The notes beneath the pieces are model-generated. The model saw only the letters and a list, made by a program, of their open reading frames with translations. It was not told where the DNA came from and did not search any database. Positions 1 to 8,089 of a stretch of DNA of 64,000 bases are shown piece after piece; positions within the stretch are counted from its first letter, which is position 1, and every line of letters starts with the position of its first letter. The translations under genes were made by a program, and so were the position numbers. The DNA comes from CAZPNX01 sp964518765 (GTDB lineage: Bacteria; Edwardsbacteria; AC1; EtOH8), in NCBI GenBank assembly GCA_964518765.1, contig CAZFJC010000004.1:62001-126000 (forward strand), written 5' to 3'.

Positions 1-171
1 TTCTCGGTGGACGGCGCCACCACCATGGTGGCCCCGGGCGACGGCTTCTACGCCGATCCCGCCAAGGGCAAACGCGAGGTGCGCATCGCCTACGTGCTCA
101 AGGAAGCCGACCTGCGCAAGGCCATGCAGATACTGGCCAAGGGGGTGGAGGCGTACCAGAGGAAGAGATAA
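1..171 (+). CDS. PLP-dependent aminotransferase, C-terminal fragment
   Basis: Open from the window edge to TAA at 169-171, giving the last 56 residues of a protein whose start lies outside. The tail contains MVAPGDGFYADPAKGKREVRIAY without interruption, followed by a leucine/lysine-rich helix ending in AYQRKR (the stretch is given in two parts: MVAPGDGFYADPAKG, then KREVRIAY). This is the usual ending of class I/II (AspC-like) aminotransferases, where the arginine of VRIAY binds the substrate alpha-carboxylate. The catalytic lysine is not in the window, so the substrate (aspartate, alanine or other) cannot be named. A strong hairpin follows 19 bases after the stop. Confidence 0.75.
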   Translation, partial: FSVDGATTMVAPGDGFYADPAKGKREVRIAYVLKEADLRKAMQILAKGVEAYQRKR

Positions 172-190
172 AAAATCCCTTCCCTTTGTA

Positions 191-219
191 CAGAACCCTT
201 TCCTTGGGAAAGGGTTCTG
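191..219 (+). terminator. Hairpin after the aminotransferase gene
   Basis: A perfect 13-bp stem (191-203 with 207-219) closes on a three-base loop. It lies just after the aminotransferase stop and ahead of the ABC transporter operon. There is no clean T-run behind it on the plus strand, so it may act with Rho or only stabilise the 3' end. Confidence 0.6.
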
Positions 220-293
220 TCCGTTGAACCGGAAACATTTCGTATCGTCAATGCGTAGTCCGTATATCTCCCAATTTCACTTTTCATAACGCC

Positions 294-1193
294 ATGCAGC
301 TCACCATCCAAAACCTCTCCAAGACCTACCCCACCGGCGTCAAGGCCCTGGACGGCGTGTCGCTTACCATCACCAGCGGCATGTTCGGCCTTTTAGGCCC
401 CAACGGCGCCGGCAAGTCCACCCTGATGCGCACCCTGGCCACCCTGCAGGACGCAGACCAGGGCTCGGCCGACCTGGACGGCCTGGACGTGCTGAAGGAG
501 AAGAACGAGGTCCGCAAGATATTGGGCTACCTGCCCCAGGAGTTCGGGCTGGACCCCAAGGCGGTCTGCCGGGACCTGCTGGACCACTTCGCCGGCCTTA
601 AGGGCCTGCCGCCGGGTCCGTCCCGGAAGGCCGAGGTCGACGGGCTTATGCGGCAGACCAACCTCTGGGAGCACCGAGGCAAGCGCCTGGGCGGCTTCTC
701 CGGAGGCATGAAGCAGCGCTTCGGCATCGCCCAGGCCCTGCTGGGGGGCCCCAAGCTGCTGATCGTGGACGAGCCCACCGCCGGCCTGGACCCCGAGGAG
801 CGCCAGCGCTTCCACAACCTGCTGGCCGAGATCGGGCAGAACGTGGTGGTCATCCTCTCCACCCACATCGTGGACGACGTCTCGGACCTCTGCGACCAGA
901 TGGCCATCATCCACAAGGGGAAGGTCCTTCTCTTCGGAAAACCCCAGGACCAGGTGGCAAGCCTGCAGGGCAAGGTGTGGACCAGGGAGACCGATAAGTC
1001 CGCGCTCCCCGCCCTCAGGGAGAAGCACCTGGTCATCTCCACCCGGCTCTATGGAGGGAAGACCATTGCCCGGGTCTACGGCGAGACGGACCCCGGCGAG
1101 GGCTTCGCCCCGGCCCAGGCCGACCTGGAGGACGTCTACTTCGCCACCATCCGCCGGGCCGACGCCAGTTTCGAGAACGGAAACGGAAAGTGA
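294..1193 (+). CDS. ABC transporter ATP-binding protein
   Basis: A 299-residue nucleotide-binding subunit of an ABC-2-type exporter. Walker A is GPNGAGKST (about residues 35-43), the ABC signature is FSGGM (135-139), Walker B is LLIVDE (155-160), followed by the D-loop GLDP and the switch histidine in LSTHIV. The C-terminal 80 residues carry a regulatory extension typical of this exporter class. Its partner is the permease-peptidase gene 111 bases downstream, and the pair should form one complex at the inner membrane. The substrate is unknown. No good Shine-Dalgarno site precedes the ATG; the start was chosen because the conserved N-terminus (LTIQNLSKTYPTG) begins right there. Confidence 0.9.
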   Translation: MQLTIQNLSKTYPTGVKALDGVSLTITSGMFGLLGPNGAGKSTLMRTLATLQDADQGSADLDGLDVLKEKNEVRKILGYLPQEFGLDPKAVCRDLLDHFAGLKGLPPGPSRKAEVDGLMRQTNLWEHRGKRLGGFSGGMKQRFGIAQALLGGPKLLIVDEPTAGLDPEERQRFHNLLAEIGQNVVVILSTHIVDDVSDLCDQMAIIHKGKVLLFGKPQDQVASLQGKVWTRETDKSALPALREKHLVISTRLYGGKTIARVYGETDPGEGFAPAQADLEDVYFATIRRADASFENGNGK

Positions 1194-1197
1194 AACA

Positions 1198-1293
1198 AAC
1201 CACAAAGACACTAAGGGCACGAAGGGTTTTCCCCTTTGACGTAGGCTTCCGAGTATTGAAGAATGTCCTTAGTGCCTTCGTGTCTTCGTGGTT
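1198..1293. repeat. Imperfect inverted repeat between ABC genes
   Basis: The left arm (1198-1226) and right arm (1267-1293) are imperfect reverse complements built on a word like CCACAAAGACACTAAGG, with about 40 bases between them. This type of word is a common mobile-looking intergenic repeat in many uncultured bacteria. The right arm runs up to the ribosome-binding region of the next gene, so the folded RNA could uncouple expression of the ATPase from the permease. Confidence 0.5.
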
Positions 1294-1304
1294 AAGGTAA
1301 AGGC

Positions 1305-4300
1305 ATGTTCAAAGAGATACTCCTTTTCGAGCTGACCTACCGTCTCAAGAAGCTCTCCACCTGGATCTACTTCGGCGGCGTCTTCGCCATGGCCTTCCTG
1401 GCCATCCTCGGGGCCGGCGGGGTGCTGGGCAGCGGCAACGTCGTCCTCGGCGACGCCTCGGGCAAGGTTTACCTCAACTCGCCGCTGACCATCTACCTGC
1501 TCTGCGGCTTCATGGCCTACTTCGGGATGCTGGTGGTCTCGGCGGTCATGGCCGGCGGCATCGTCCGCGACTTCGAGCACGGCTCCCACCCCTTCTTCTT
1601 CACCAAGCCGGTGACCAAGCTGGCCTACCTGGGAGGCCGGTTCCTGGGCTCCTTCGCCGTGCTGGTGATGATCTTTTCGGCCTCCGCCCTGGGGGCCATG
1701 GCGGCCACCTCGCTGCCGGTGTTCGACAAGGCCCTCATCGGCCCGTTCAATCTGATCTACTATGTCTGGCCCTATCTGGTCAGCGTCGTCCCCAACCTCT
1801 TCCTGATGGCCGCCGTCTTCTTCGGTCTGACCATCCTTTTTCGCAAGCTGATGCCGGTCTACGTGGCCGCGGTAGTGCTCTTTTTGGGGTACCTGATGGC
1901 CTCCAACATGATCGCCGTCATCGAGAACCGCACCCTGGCGGCGCTGATCGACCCCCTGGGCATGACCGCCGGGGTAGTGACCGCCTTCAGGTACTGGACC
2001 ATCGCCGAGAAGAACACCCGACTCATGCCCCTGGAGGGCCTGTTCCTGCTCAACCGGGCCGTCTGGCTGCCGCTGGCCGCGGCCTTCCTGGCCCTCTCCT
2101 TCCGGATCTTCCGCTTCTCCCAGTTCGCCCCCGGCCTCAAACCCCTGCGGAAAGCAGGTGGCCCTGAGCCCGAATCCCCCGGTCCCGCGGCCCCGCCGGC
2201 CGCCATCCCCATCGAAAAGAGCTTCGGGGCAAACGACCGGCTGCGCCTGCTGGGCGGCGGGGCCTGGCGGGAGTTTTTGGCCGTGTCCGGCAACGTCTAC
2301 TTCGGGGTGATACTGATCTTCGGCGTGCTGTTCGTGCTGGTGAACGCCAAGAACCTGGGCCGGATGTACGACACCGACGTCTGGCCGGTGACGGCCATGG
2401 TCACCGAGAACTTCAGCGGCATGTTCGTCATCTTCGTGATGATCATCCTCACCTTCTTCTCGGGCGAGGCCGTCTGGCGCGAGCGCGACCGCCGCTCCAG
2501 CCAGATCCTGGACGCCATGCCCGTGCCCGGCTGGCTGCCGCTGGCCTCAAAGCTTCTGGGCCTGGCCCTGGTAATGGCCCTGCTGATGGGGGTGCTGATG
2601 CTGGCCGGCATGGCCTACCAGGCCTTCTCCGGCTACTTTCGCTTTCAGCCCGGGCTCTACCTGGCCGACCTCTTCGCACTCCGCCTGCCCGATTTCCTCC
2701 TGCTGGTGGCGCTGACGGTATTCGTCCACGTCATGGTGGACAACAAGTACCTGGGCCACTTCGCCATGATCGGCTACTACCTGTTCACCGCCTTCATGTC
2801 CCAGTTCGGGCTGGAACACGGCATCTACCGGTTCTCCTCGGACCCGGGCTATCGCTACTCCGACATGAACGGCTACGGCGGCTACCTGCCCGGCTTCCTT
2901 TCCTTCAAGCTCTACTGGGCGGCCCTGGCCGGCGTCCTGGCCGTCGTCGCCTACCTGTTCATGGTCAGGGGCACTATGTCCTCTTTCCGGGAGAGGCTGG
3001 GCCTGGCCCGGCGGCGGTTGACCAGGCTGGCCGCCGTCTCCCTGGCCGTCTTCGCCGCCTGCTTCGTCGCCCTCGGGGCCTGGATCTACTACAACACCAA
3101 CGTCCTCAACATCTACCGCTCCCGTTCCGATCAGGAAAGGCTGCAGGCCGAGTACGAGAGGTTATATAAAAAATATGAGGCCATGCCCCAGCCCCGGATC
3201 GTGGCCGCCGAGGTGTCGGTGGATTTCTACCCCGAACGCCAGGCGGTGTCCCTGGCCGGAAGTTTCGTTCTCAAGAACAAGGCCGCCGTTCCAATCGACA
3301 CCGTGTTGCTTTCCATACCCAAGGAGGAGCTGGTCATCAGGAAGCTGGCCTTTGACCGGCCCTTCAGGCAAACGCTGTCCGACCGCCCACGGGGCTTCGC
3401 CGTCTACGCCCTGGAGAAGCCTCTGGCCCCGGGCGATTCCATATGCCTGGATTTCGAGGTCTCCTGCGCCATCCGCGGCTTCCGCAGCTCGGGCCTGAAC
3501 ACCGACCTGGCCAGGAACGGAGCCTTCGTCAACAACAAGGATTACCTGCCGTCCATCGGCTACCAGGAGCAGGCGGAGATATCGAGCGACCGGGAGCGCA
3601 AAAGGCAGGGCCTGGCGCCCAAGGCGCGGATGGCCCCGGTCGGCGACTCGCTGGCCAGCATGAACACCTACATCGGCAACGACGCCGACTGGATACGCTT
3701 CTCCTGCACCGTGGGCACCGACAGCGGCTATACAGCCCTGGCGCCTGGTTATCTGGAAAAGGAATGGTCGGAGGGCGGGCGACGCTACTTTCGCTACTCC
3801 ATGGACAGCCCCATCTTCAACTTTTACTCCTTCCTCTCGGGAAAATGGAAGGTGGCCCGGGACTCCTGGAAAGGCGTGGCCATTGAGGTCCACCACCATC
3901 CGGACCACGTTTACAACGTAGGTCGGATGATCGAGGCCGTCAAGCGTTCGTTGGACTACTACACCGCCAACTTCGGCCCCTACCAGCACCGGCAGGTGCG
4001 GATCATCGAGTTCCCCCGCTACCAGGTCTTCGCCCAGAGCTTCCCCAACACCATACCCTATTCCGAGGCCATCGGCTTCATCGCCCGGGTGGACGAGGGG
4101 AAAAGGGACGAGGTGGACTACGTCACCTGGGTGACCGCCCACGAGGTGGCCCACCAGTGGTGGGCCCACCAGGTGATAGGCGGCAACGTCCAGGGGGCCA
4201 CCCTCCTGTCCGAGGTCCTGGCCCAGTATTCGTCGCTGCAGGTGCTGCGGGCGACCCACGGCGAGGCCGCCCTGCGCAAGTACCGCCGCTACGAGCTGGA

Positions 4301-4967
4301 CGAGTACCTGGAGGGCCGGGCCAACGAGCGCAAGAAGGAGGTGCCGCTGGCGCTGGTCGAGAACCAGGGCTACCTGCACTACAACAAGGGCGCCATCGTG
4401 ATGGACGCCCTGCGCGAGTATGCCGGCGAGGCCCGGCTCAATGCGGTGCTGGCGGCGTTCGTGCGCGACTACAAGTTCCAGCGGCCGCCTTTCGTCAATT
4501 CGCCGGTGTTCATGCGGTACCTCCGAGCCGCCATCCCGGACTCACTGCAGTACCTGGTGCGCGACTGGTTCGAGGACATCGTGCTCTACGATAACCGGGC
4601 GCTGTCGGCCACGCGGGAGCAGCTTCCCGACGGCCGCTGGCGCGTCACGGCCGTCATCGCGCTGCGCAAGCTGCGGGCCGACAGCCTGGGCGGCGAGACG
4701 GTCCTGCCGCTGTGGGACTACGTCCCGGTGGCGGCGCTGGGACGGGGCGACAGCGTGCTGGCCCGGCGGATGGTGCTGGCCGACCGCGACACGCTCACCG
4801 TGGAGCTGGAAAGCGTCGGCGAGCCGCTCAAGGCGGGCATCGACCCCGAGTACTACCTGATCGACAAGCGGCCGGAGGACAACCTGGCCAAGTGCGGCGG
4901 CGGCAAGGGCCCGGCCGAGAAGGAGGGCCGCTCCGGCGGCGTCCACATTGGCGTCACCATCGACTGA
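1305..4967 (+). CDS. ABC-2 permease fused to M1 aminopeptidase
   Basis: A 1220-residue protein. Roughly the first 590 residues hold two sets of hydrophobic segments of ABC-2 permease type, with a soluble loop near residues 285-320. The C-terminal half is an M1 (gluzincin) peptidase. The zinc motif HEVAHQW starts at His946 (His946, Glu947, His950), and the third ligand is probably the Glu of LLSEVLAQY about 20 residues on. Such permease/M1 fusions are a recognised family, with the peptidase expected outside the cytoplasmic membrane. It pairs with the ATPase at 294-1193, which suggests an exporter that trims or senses peptides. A weak purine-rich site (AAGGTAAAGG) precedes the ATG. Peptide specificity is not visible. 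Confidence 0.88.
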   Translation: MFKEILLFELTYRLKKLSTWIYFGGVFAMAFLAILGAGGVLGSGNVVLGDASGKVYLNSPLTIYLLCGFMAYFGMLVVSAVMAGGIVRDFEHGSHPFFFTKPVTKLAYLGGRFLGSFAVLVMIFSASALGAMAATSLPVFDKALIGPFNLIYYVWPYLVSVVPNLFLMAAVFFGLTILFRKLMPVYVAAVVLFLGYLMASNMIAVIENRTLAALIDPLGMTAGVVTAFRYWTIAEKNTRLMPLEGLFLLNRAVWLPLAAAFLALSFRIFRFSQFAPGLKPLRKAGGPEPESPGPAAPPAAIPIEKSFGANDRLRLLGGGAWREFLAVSGNVYFGVILIFGVLFVLVNAKNLGRMYDTDVWPVTAMVTENFSGMFVIFVMIILTFFSGEAVWRERDRRSSQILDAMPVPGWLPLASKLLGLALVMALLMGVLMLAGMAYQAFSGYFRFQPGLYLADLFALRLPDFLLLVALTVFVHVMVDNKYLGHFAMIGYYLFTAFMSQFGLEHGIYRFSSDPGYRYSDMNGYGGYLPGFLSFKLYWAALAGVLAVVAYLFMVRGTMSSFRERLGLARRRLTRLAAVSLAVFAACFVALGAWIYYNTNVLNIYRSRSDQERLQAEYERLYKKYEAMPQPRIVAAEVSVDFYPERQAVSLAGSFVLKNKAAVPIDTVLLSIPKEELVIRKLAFDRPFRQTLSDRPRGFAVYALEKPLAPGDSICLDFEVSCAIRGFRSSGLNTDLARNGAFVNNKDYLPSIGYQEQAEISSDRERKRQGLAPKARMAPVGDSLASMNTYIGNDADWIRFSCTVGTDSGYTALAPGYLEKEWSEGGRRYFRYSMDSPIFNFYSFLSGKWKVARDSWKGVAIEVHHHPDHVYNVGRMIEAVKRSLDYYTANFGPYQHRQVRIIEFPRYQVFAQSFPNTIPYSEAIGFIARVDEGKRDEVDYVTWVTAHEVAHQWWAHQVIGGNVQGATLLSEVLAQYSSLQVLRATHGEAALRKYRRYELDEYLEGRANERKKEVPLALVENQGYLHYNKGAIVMDALREYAGEARLNAVLAAFVRDYKFQRPPFVNSPVFMRYLRAAIPDSLQYLVRDWFEDIVLYDNRALSATREQLPDGRWRVTAVIALRKLRADSLGGETVLPLWDYVPVAALGRGDSVLARRMVLADRDTLTVELESVGEPLKAGIDPEYYLIDKRPEDNLAKCGGGKGPAEKEGRSGGVHIGVTID

Positions 4968-5001
4968 GGGGCGCCGCCCCGGATTCAGGCGGCTGCTCCG
5001 T

Positions 5002-5156
5002 CGGTGGGAAACGCTCTGAGGAAAGCTGCCGACGCTTGTCCCCCTGATGCGACCTCTCCGGCGGTGGCGGCTGGACACCGGAGGATAACGAAAGCCTGCC
5101 GAGGGACGGCGGAATTACGGGATCGCGGCGGGACTTCAGTGGTTCCGACCGAAAAA
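5002..5156 (+). ncRNA. Putative structured RNA of unknown class
   Basis: Between the permease stop and the dut promoter lies a G+C-rich stretch whose reading frames do not look like protein. It folds neatly on paper: the ends pair over 14 positions with 12 matches (5002-5015 with 5138-5151), and inside are hairpins at 5056-5083 (CTCC/GGAG then GGTG/CACC) and 5096-5112 (CTGCCG/CGGCGG). A textbook intrinsic terminator follows directly. I compared it by eye with RNase P, tmRNA, SRP, 6S, 5S and the common riboswitches and saw no match. It could be a free-standing small RNA or a structured 3' end of the ABC operon mRNA. No promoter was recognised for it. Confidence 0.4.
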
Positions 5157-5178
5157 GGGCCGACAACGGCCCTTTTTT
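5157..5178 (+). terminator. Intrinsic terminator before dut
   Basis: A GGGCCG/CGGCCC stem with an ACAA loop is followed by six T residues. The A-run in front can extend the stem through the T-run, so it could stop transcription in both directions. It ends the ABC operon and/or the structured RNA. Confidence 0.85.
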
Positions 5179-5192
5179 ATCGAAAAAAAGGG

Positions 5193-5221
5193 TTGTCATG
5201 GCAGTTGGTTAGGGTTATAAT
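5193..5221 (+). promoter_or_regulatory. Sigma70-type promoter upstream of dut
   Basis: TTGTCA (5193-5198), a 17-base spacer, then TATAAT (5216-5221). The expected start is near 5228, giving a leader of about 73 bases before the first dut ATG. It sits just after the terminator, so it should begin the dut-MFS-DUF58 transcript. Confidence 0.65.
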
Positions 5222-5300
5222 ATTGGATGTCAGTCAATCCATCCCGGTTTCCGGACCGGCCTTCGCTCTATACCTATATATTTATAGTTAATACTTATCC

Positions 5301-5816
5301 ATGCCGTCATACGATGTTCGCCCCAGGCGGATGAAGGTGAATTTCCGTAAACTCGCCCCGGCTGCCAGGATACCCGCCTACGCCACCGCCCACGCCGCCG
5401 GACTGGACCTGTGCGCCGCCATCGGCAAGCCCCTTCGCCTTTTGCCCGGGCGGTTCCGGCTGGTGCCCACCGGTCTGGCCCTGGAGATACCCCCGGGCTA
5501 CGAGGGGCAGGTACGCCCCCGCAGCGGCCTGGCCCTTAGATATGGGATTTCTATTGTCAACTCCCCCGGCACCATCGATGCCGACTATCGGGGCGAGGTC
5601 GGGGTGATTCTGATAAACCTGGGATCCAAATCATTCACGGTGAAGCCGGGTGACCGCATAGCTCAACTGGTGATCGCGCCGGTTGTCAGGGCATCGTTTG
5701 TCGAAAGAAAGACTCTGAGAATGACCAGACGCGGCTCGGGCGGATTCGGCCACACCGGGGTGGGGCGCTCCCTCACCCGAACCCTCTCCCCCAACCCTCA
5801 CCCGAAAAGGAGGTGA
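5301..5816 (+). CDS. dut: dUTP diphosphatase
   Basis: dUTPase hydrolyses dUTP to dUMP and pyrophosphate, keeping uracil out of DNA and feeding dTMP synthesis. All five trimeric-dUTPase motifs are present in order: AGLDLCAA, RPRSGLAL, GTIDADYRGEVGV, GDRIAQLVI and the C-terminal GSGGFGHTG. The family N-terminus fits a start at 5331 (MKVNFRKL). The ATG at 5301 adds ten residues but has a TAATAC box six bases upstream, like the leaderless genes in this window, so the start is undecided. The last 18 residues, after GFGHTG, are coded by a CCCTCACCC-type low-complexity repeat and are probably an acquired tail. The stop lies inside the ribosome-binding site of the next gene. Confidence 0.92.
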   Translation: MPSYDVRPRRMKVNFRKLAPAARIPAYATAHAAGLDLCAAIGKPLRLLPGRFRLVPTGLALEIPPGYEGQVRPRSGLALRYGISIVNSPGTIDADYRGEVGVILINLGSKSFTVKPGDRIAQLVIAPVVRASFVERKTLRMTRRGSGGFGHTGVGRSLTRTLSPNPHPKRR

Positions 5817-5819
5817 GGG
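5795..5819 (+). promoter_or_regulatory. Hairpin covering the MFS gene ribosome-binding site
   Basis: The word CCCTCACC (5795-5802) is the reverse complement of GGTGAGGG (5812-5819). The excellent Shine-Dalgarno site AAGGAGGTGA (5807-5816) is partly in the 3' arm and partly in the loop, one base before the ATG at 5821. The same CCCTCACCCGAA word also occurs at 5770-5781. Ribosomes finishing dut would melt the hairpin, so it favours coupled translation. Confidence 0.5.
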
Positions 5820-5820
5820 C

Positions 5821-7155
5821 ATGCCCCACCGCTCCGGACACTTTGCCGCCGCCCTGAGCGAACGACCCTTCGCCCTGTTCATCGCCGGCCAGTTCGTCTC
5901 CCAGTTCGGCGACTACCTGGCCCAGATAGCCCTCATCGGGGTGGTCGGCGTCTACACCACCCGGGCCCCTCTGGCCTACTCCCAGCTGACGGTGGCCATC
6001 GCCCTGCCGGCGCTCCTCTTCGGGCCCATCATCGGCACCCTGGTGGACCGCCGCCCCAAACGTTCGGTGCTGATGGTCGCCGACGGTCTGCGGGCGGTGA
6101 TCATCGGCCTCATCCCGCTGGCCATGAAGACCACCGGCTCGGTGCTCATCCTCTTCCCCATGGTCTTCGCCTCCTTCATGCTGGGCCTGTTCGCCAGCTC
6201 GGCCCGCTACTCGCTGATCCCTTCCCTAGTGCCGCCCCGGAAGATCTTCGCCGCCAACGCAGTGATGAACTTCATCAATAAACTGGCCGGCGTCCTGGGT
6301 TTCGCCGGCGGAGGCTTCCTGGTGGTGGGCGGTTTCTGGCGCCATCTGCGGCTGGAGCCATGGGAGGCGGGCTTCTATCTGGACAGCCTCACCTTCATGG
6401 CCTCGGTGGCCACCGTGGCCCTGCTGGGGATCAGGGAGCAGTACCAGCCGCGGGAAAGGGAATCCTCCTTCCGCGACCTGTGGGCGCGCCGCATCCGCAA
6501 TTTTCAGGAGGACCAGCGCGAGCTGTTGGCCCTGGTCCGGACCAACCGCCCGGTGCGCTTCACCGTGGCCACCCTGCTGCTGGTGGCCGTCTTCGGGGGC
6601 ACCCTCTACCCCTTGATCGTGGTCATCGTCCAGAAGGGCCCACAGATAGTGATCGGCGGGGAGTTGGGGCTGCCCCGGATAGGGGCCACCCACCGGGTGG
6701 GTTTTCTGGGGGGCGTTTTGGCCATAGGCATGATGCTGGGATCGCTTTCGGCCGGCTTCCTCTTCCACCGTCTATCGCGACGGGCCATGGCGGTGGCCGG
6801 CCTGGCCGTCACCGGCCTCCTCATGAGCCTGTTCGCCCTATCCCGGCAATACTGGGAGTTCCTGCCGGTGGCCCTGATGGCGGGTTTCTTCCTCTCGCCG
6901 GTGATGATTGCCCAGGATACCCTGCTGCACGAATCGGCGCCGGAGTCCATCTGGGGCCGGGTTTTCTCCGGCCGCGACCTCATCCTGAACGGTGGTTTTA
7001 TGCTCTCCTCCCTAATCTTCGGCGCCCTGGCCCAGCTGGTCCTTCCCGCCCTGGGCACGGTCAACCATGAACGAGTAGCTCTTTTCTGGATCGGCATGTT
7101 GCTGATGGCCGCTGCCCCCCTGTCACTGGCCATCGGCCGCGGGAGGCAGACATGA
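5821..7155 (+). CDS. MFS transporter
   Basis: A 444-residue membrane protein with about 12 hydrophobic segments. The N-terminus FIAGQFVSQFGDYLAQIAL and the loop after the second segment, LVDRRPKRSVLMVADGLRA, match MFS permeases of the enterobactin-exporter/MFS_3 type. The substrate cannot be read from the sequence. It is tightly coupled: the dut stop lies inside its ribosome-binding site, and its own stop overlaps the next start (ATGA at 7152-7155). Confidence 0.85.
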   Translation: MPHRSGHFAAALSERPFALFIAGQFVSQFGDYLAQIALIGVVGVYTTRAPLAYSQLTVAIALPALLFGPIIGTLVDRRPKRSVLMVADGLRAVIIGLIPLAMKTTGSVLILFPMVFASFMLGLFASSARYSLIPSLVPPRKIFAANAVMNFINKLAGVLGFAGGGFLVVGGFWRHLRLEPWEAGFYLDSLTFMASVATVALLGIREQYQPRERESSFRDLWARRIRNFQEDQRELLALVRTNRPVRFTVATLLLVAVFGGTLYPLIVVIVQKGPQIVIGGELGLPRIGATHRVGFLGGVLAIGMMLGSLSAGFLFHRLSRRAMAVAGLAVTGLLMSLFALSRQYWEFLPVALMAGFFLSPVMIAQDTLLHESAPESIWGRVFSGRDLILNGGFMLSSLIFGALAQLVLPALGTVNHERVALFWIGMLLMAAAPLSLAIGRGRQT

Positions 7156-8051
7156 CCGCCGCCGCCCTCCGCGACAGGCTTGACCCCGGGTTCCTCTCCC
7201 ATATCCGCCGGCTCGACCTAAAGGCCAAGCTGGTAGTAGAGGGATTCCTGGCCGGCCTTCACCGCAGCCCCCTACACGGCTTCTCGGTGGAGTTCGCCGA
7301 GTACCGCTCCTACCAACCAGGGGACGACGTCCGCCGCATAGACTGGAAGCTGCTGGGCCGGACCGACCGCCATTTCGTCAAGGAATACGAGGAGGAGACC
7401 AACCTCAGGGCCAACATTTTACTTGACACCTCGGCATCCATGGGATATCATAGCCGAGGGACGCTGGACAAGCTGGAATACGGGCGTTGTCTGGCTGCCG
7501 CCCTTTCCTATCTGCTGCTGCATCAGCATGATTCGGTAGGCCTGGCCCTTTTCGGGGCCGGCATCGGCACCGTCATACCCCCCAGCTCCCGGCTCTCGCA
7601 TTGGGGACACCTGTTGGAGGCCATGGGGCAGGCGGCGCCCGCCGGGCGCACCGACTTCGGCCGTATCCTTTCCGAGTTCTCCCGGCACCTCAGGCGACGC
7701 GGGCTGGTGATAGTCATCTCCGATCTTTGGGACGACCCCGGCCGGGTGCTGGCCTCGCTTAAACACCTGAGGCACCTCAAGCATGAGCTGCTGGTCTTCC
7801 ATCTGCTCGACCCGGATGAACAGCGTTTGCCGGCCGCCGGGCGGGAGGTGCTGGTGGACATGGAGACCGGCCAGGAGCTGGAGACCGATGGCCTGACGGC
7901 CGGGCAATACCTCCAGGCGGCCCGGCGCTGGAGCGGTTGGTTGGGGCGCGAATGCCGCCTTAACTACATCGATTACCAGCAGGTAGTCACCGACGAACCC
8001 TTCGACCGGGTGTTGCTCCGCTATCTTTACAAGCGCGAGCGCCTGGGCTGA
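7152..8051 (+). CDS. DUF58 domain protein
   Basis: 299 residues. The DUF58 hallmark YRSYQPGDDVRRIDWK lies near residue 55, followed by a von Willebrand A-like fold whose metal site reads DTSASM (near residue 95). DUF58 proteins usually sit beside a MoxR AAA ATPase and membrane partners and are thought to act as chaperone or assembly factors. No MoxR gene is in this window; the neighbours are an MFS transporter (4-base overlap) and a small unknown protein. It lacks obvious membrane segments, so it is probably cytoplasmic. Confidence 0.85.
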   Translation: MTAAALRDRLDPGFLSHIRRLDLKAKLVVEGFLAGLHRSPLHGFSVEFAEYRSYQPGDDVRRIDWKLLGRTDRHFVKEYEEETNLRANILLDTSASMGYHSRGTLDKLEYGRCLAAALSYLLLHQHDSVGLALFGAGIGTVIPPSSRLSHWGHLLEAMGQAAPAGRTDFGRILSEFSRHLRRRGLVIVISDLWDDPGRVLASLKHLRHLKHELLVFHLLDPDEQRLPAAGREVLVDMETGQELETDGLTAGQYLQAARRWSGWLGRECRLNYIDYQQVVTDEPFDRVLLRYLYKRERLG

Positions 8052-8089
8052 GGCTTGGTCCCTGGTTAAAGCGCAGGGAGGGTAAAGCC

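Noticed and set aside
3162..4379. Long minus-strand frame (405 codons) opposite the M1 peptidase domain
   Set aside because: It is the mirror of a real gene with intact HExxH motif; its product is low in pattern and has no start signal. Such shadows are common in GC-rich genes.
5002..5151. RNase P RNA, because of GAGGAAAG near 5018
   Set aside because: The stretch is far too short and lacks the other conserved RNase P blocks, such as the ACAGAA and GGTAAGAG regions.
4968..5300. Riboswitch for dut
   Set aside because: A terminator and then an independent promoter lie between the structured RNA and dut, so it cannot control dut as a leader, and no known ligand-class motif was seen.
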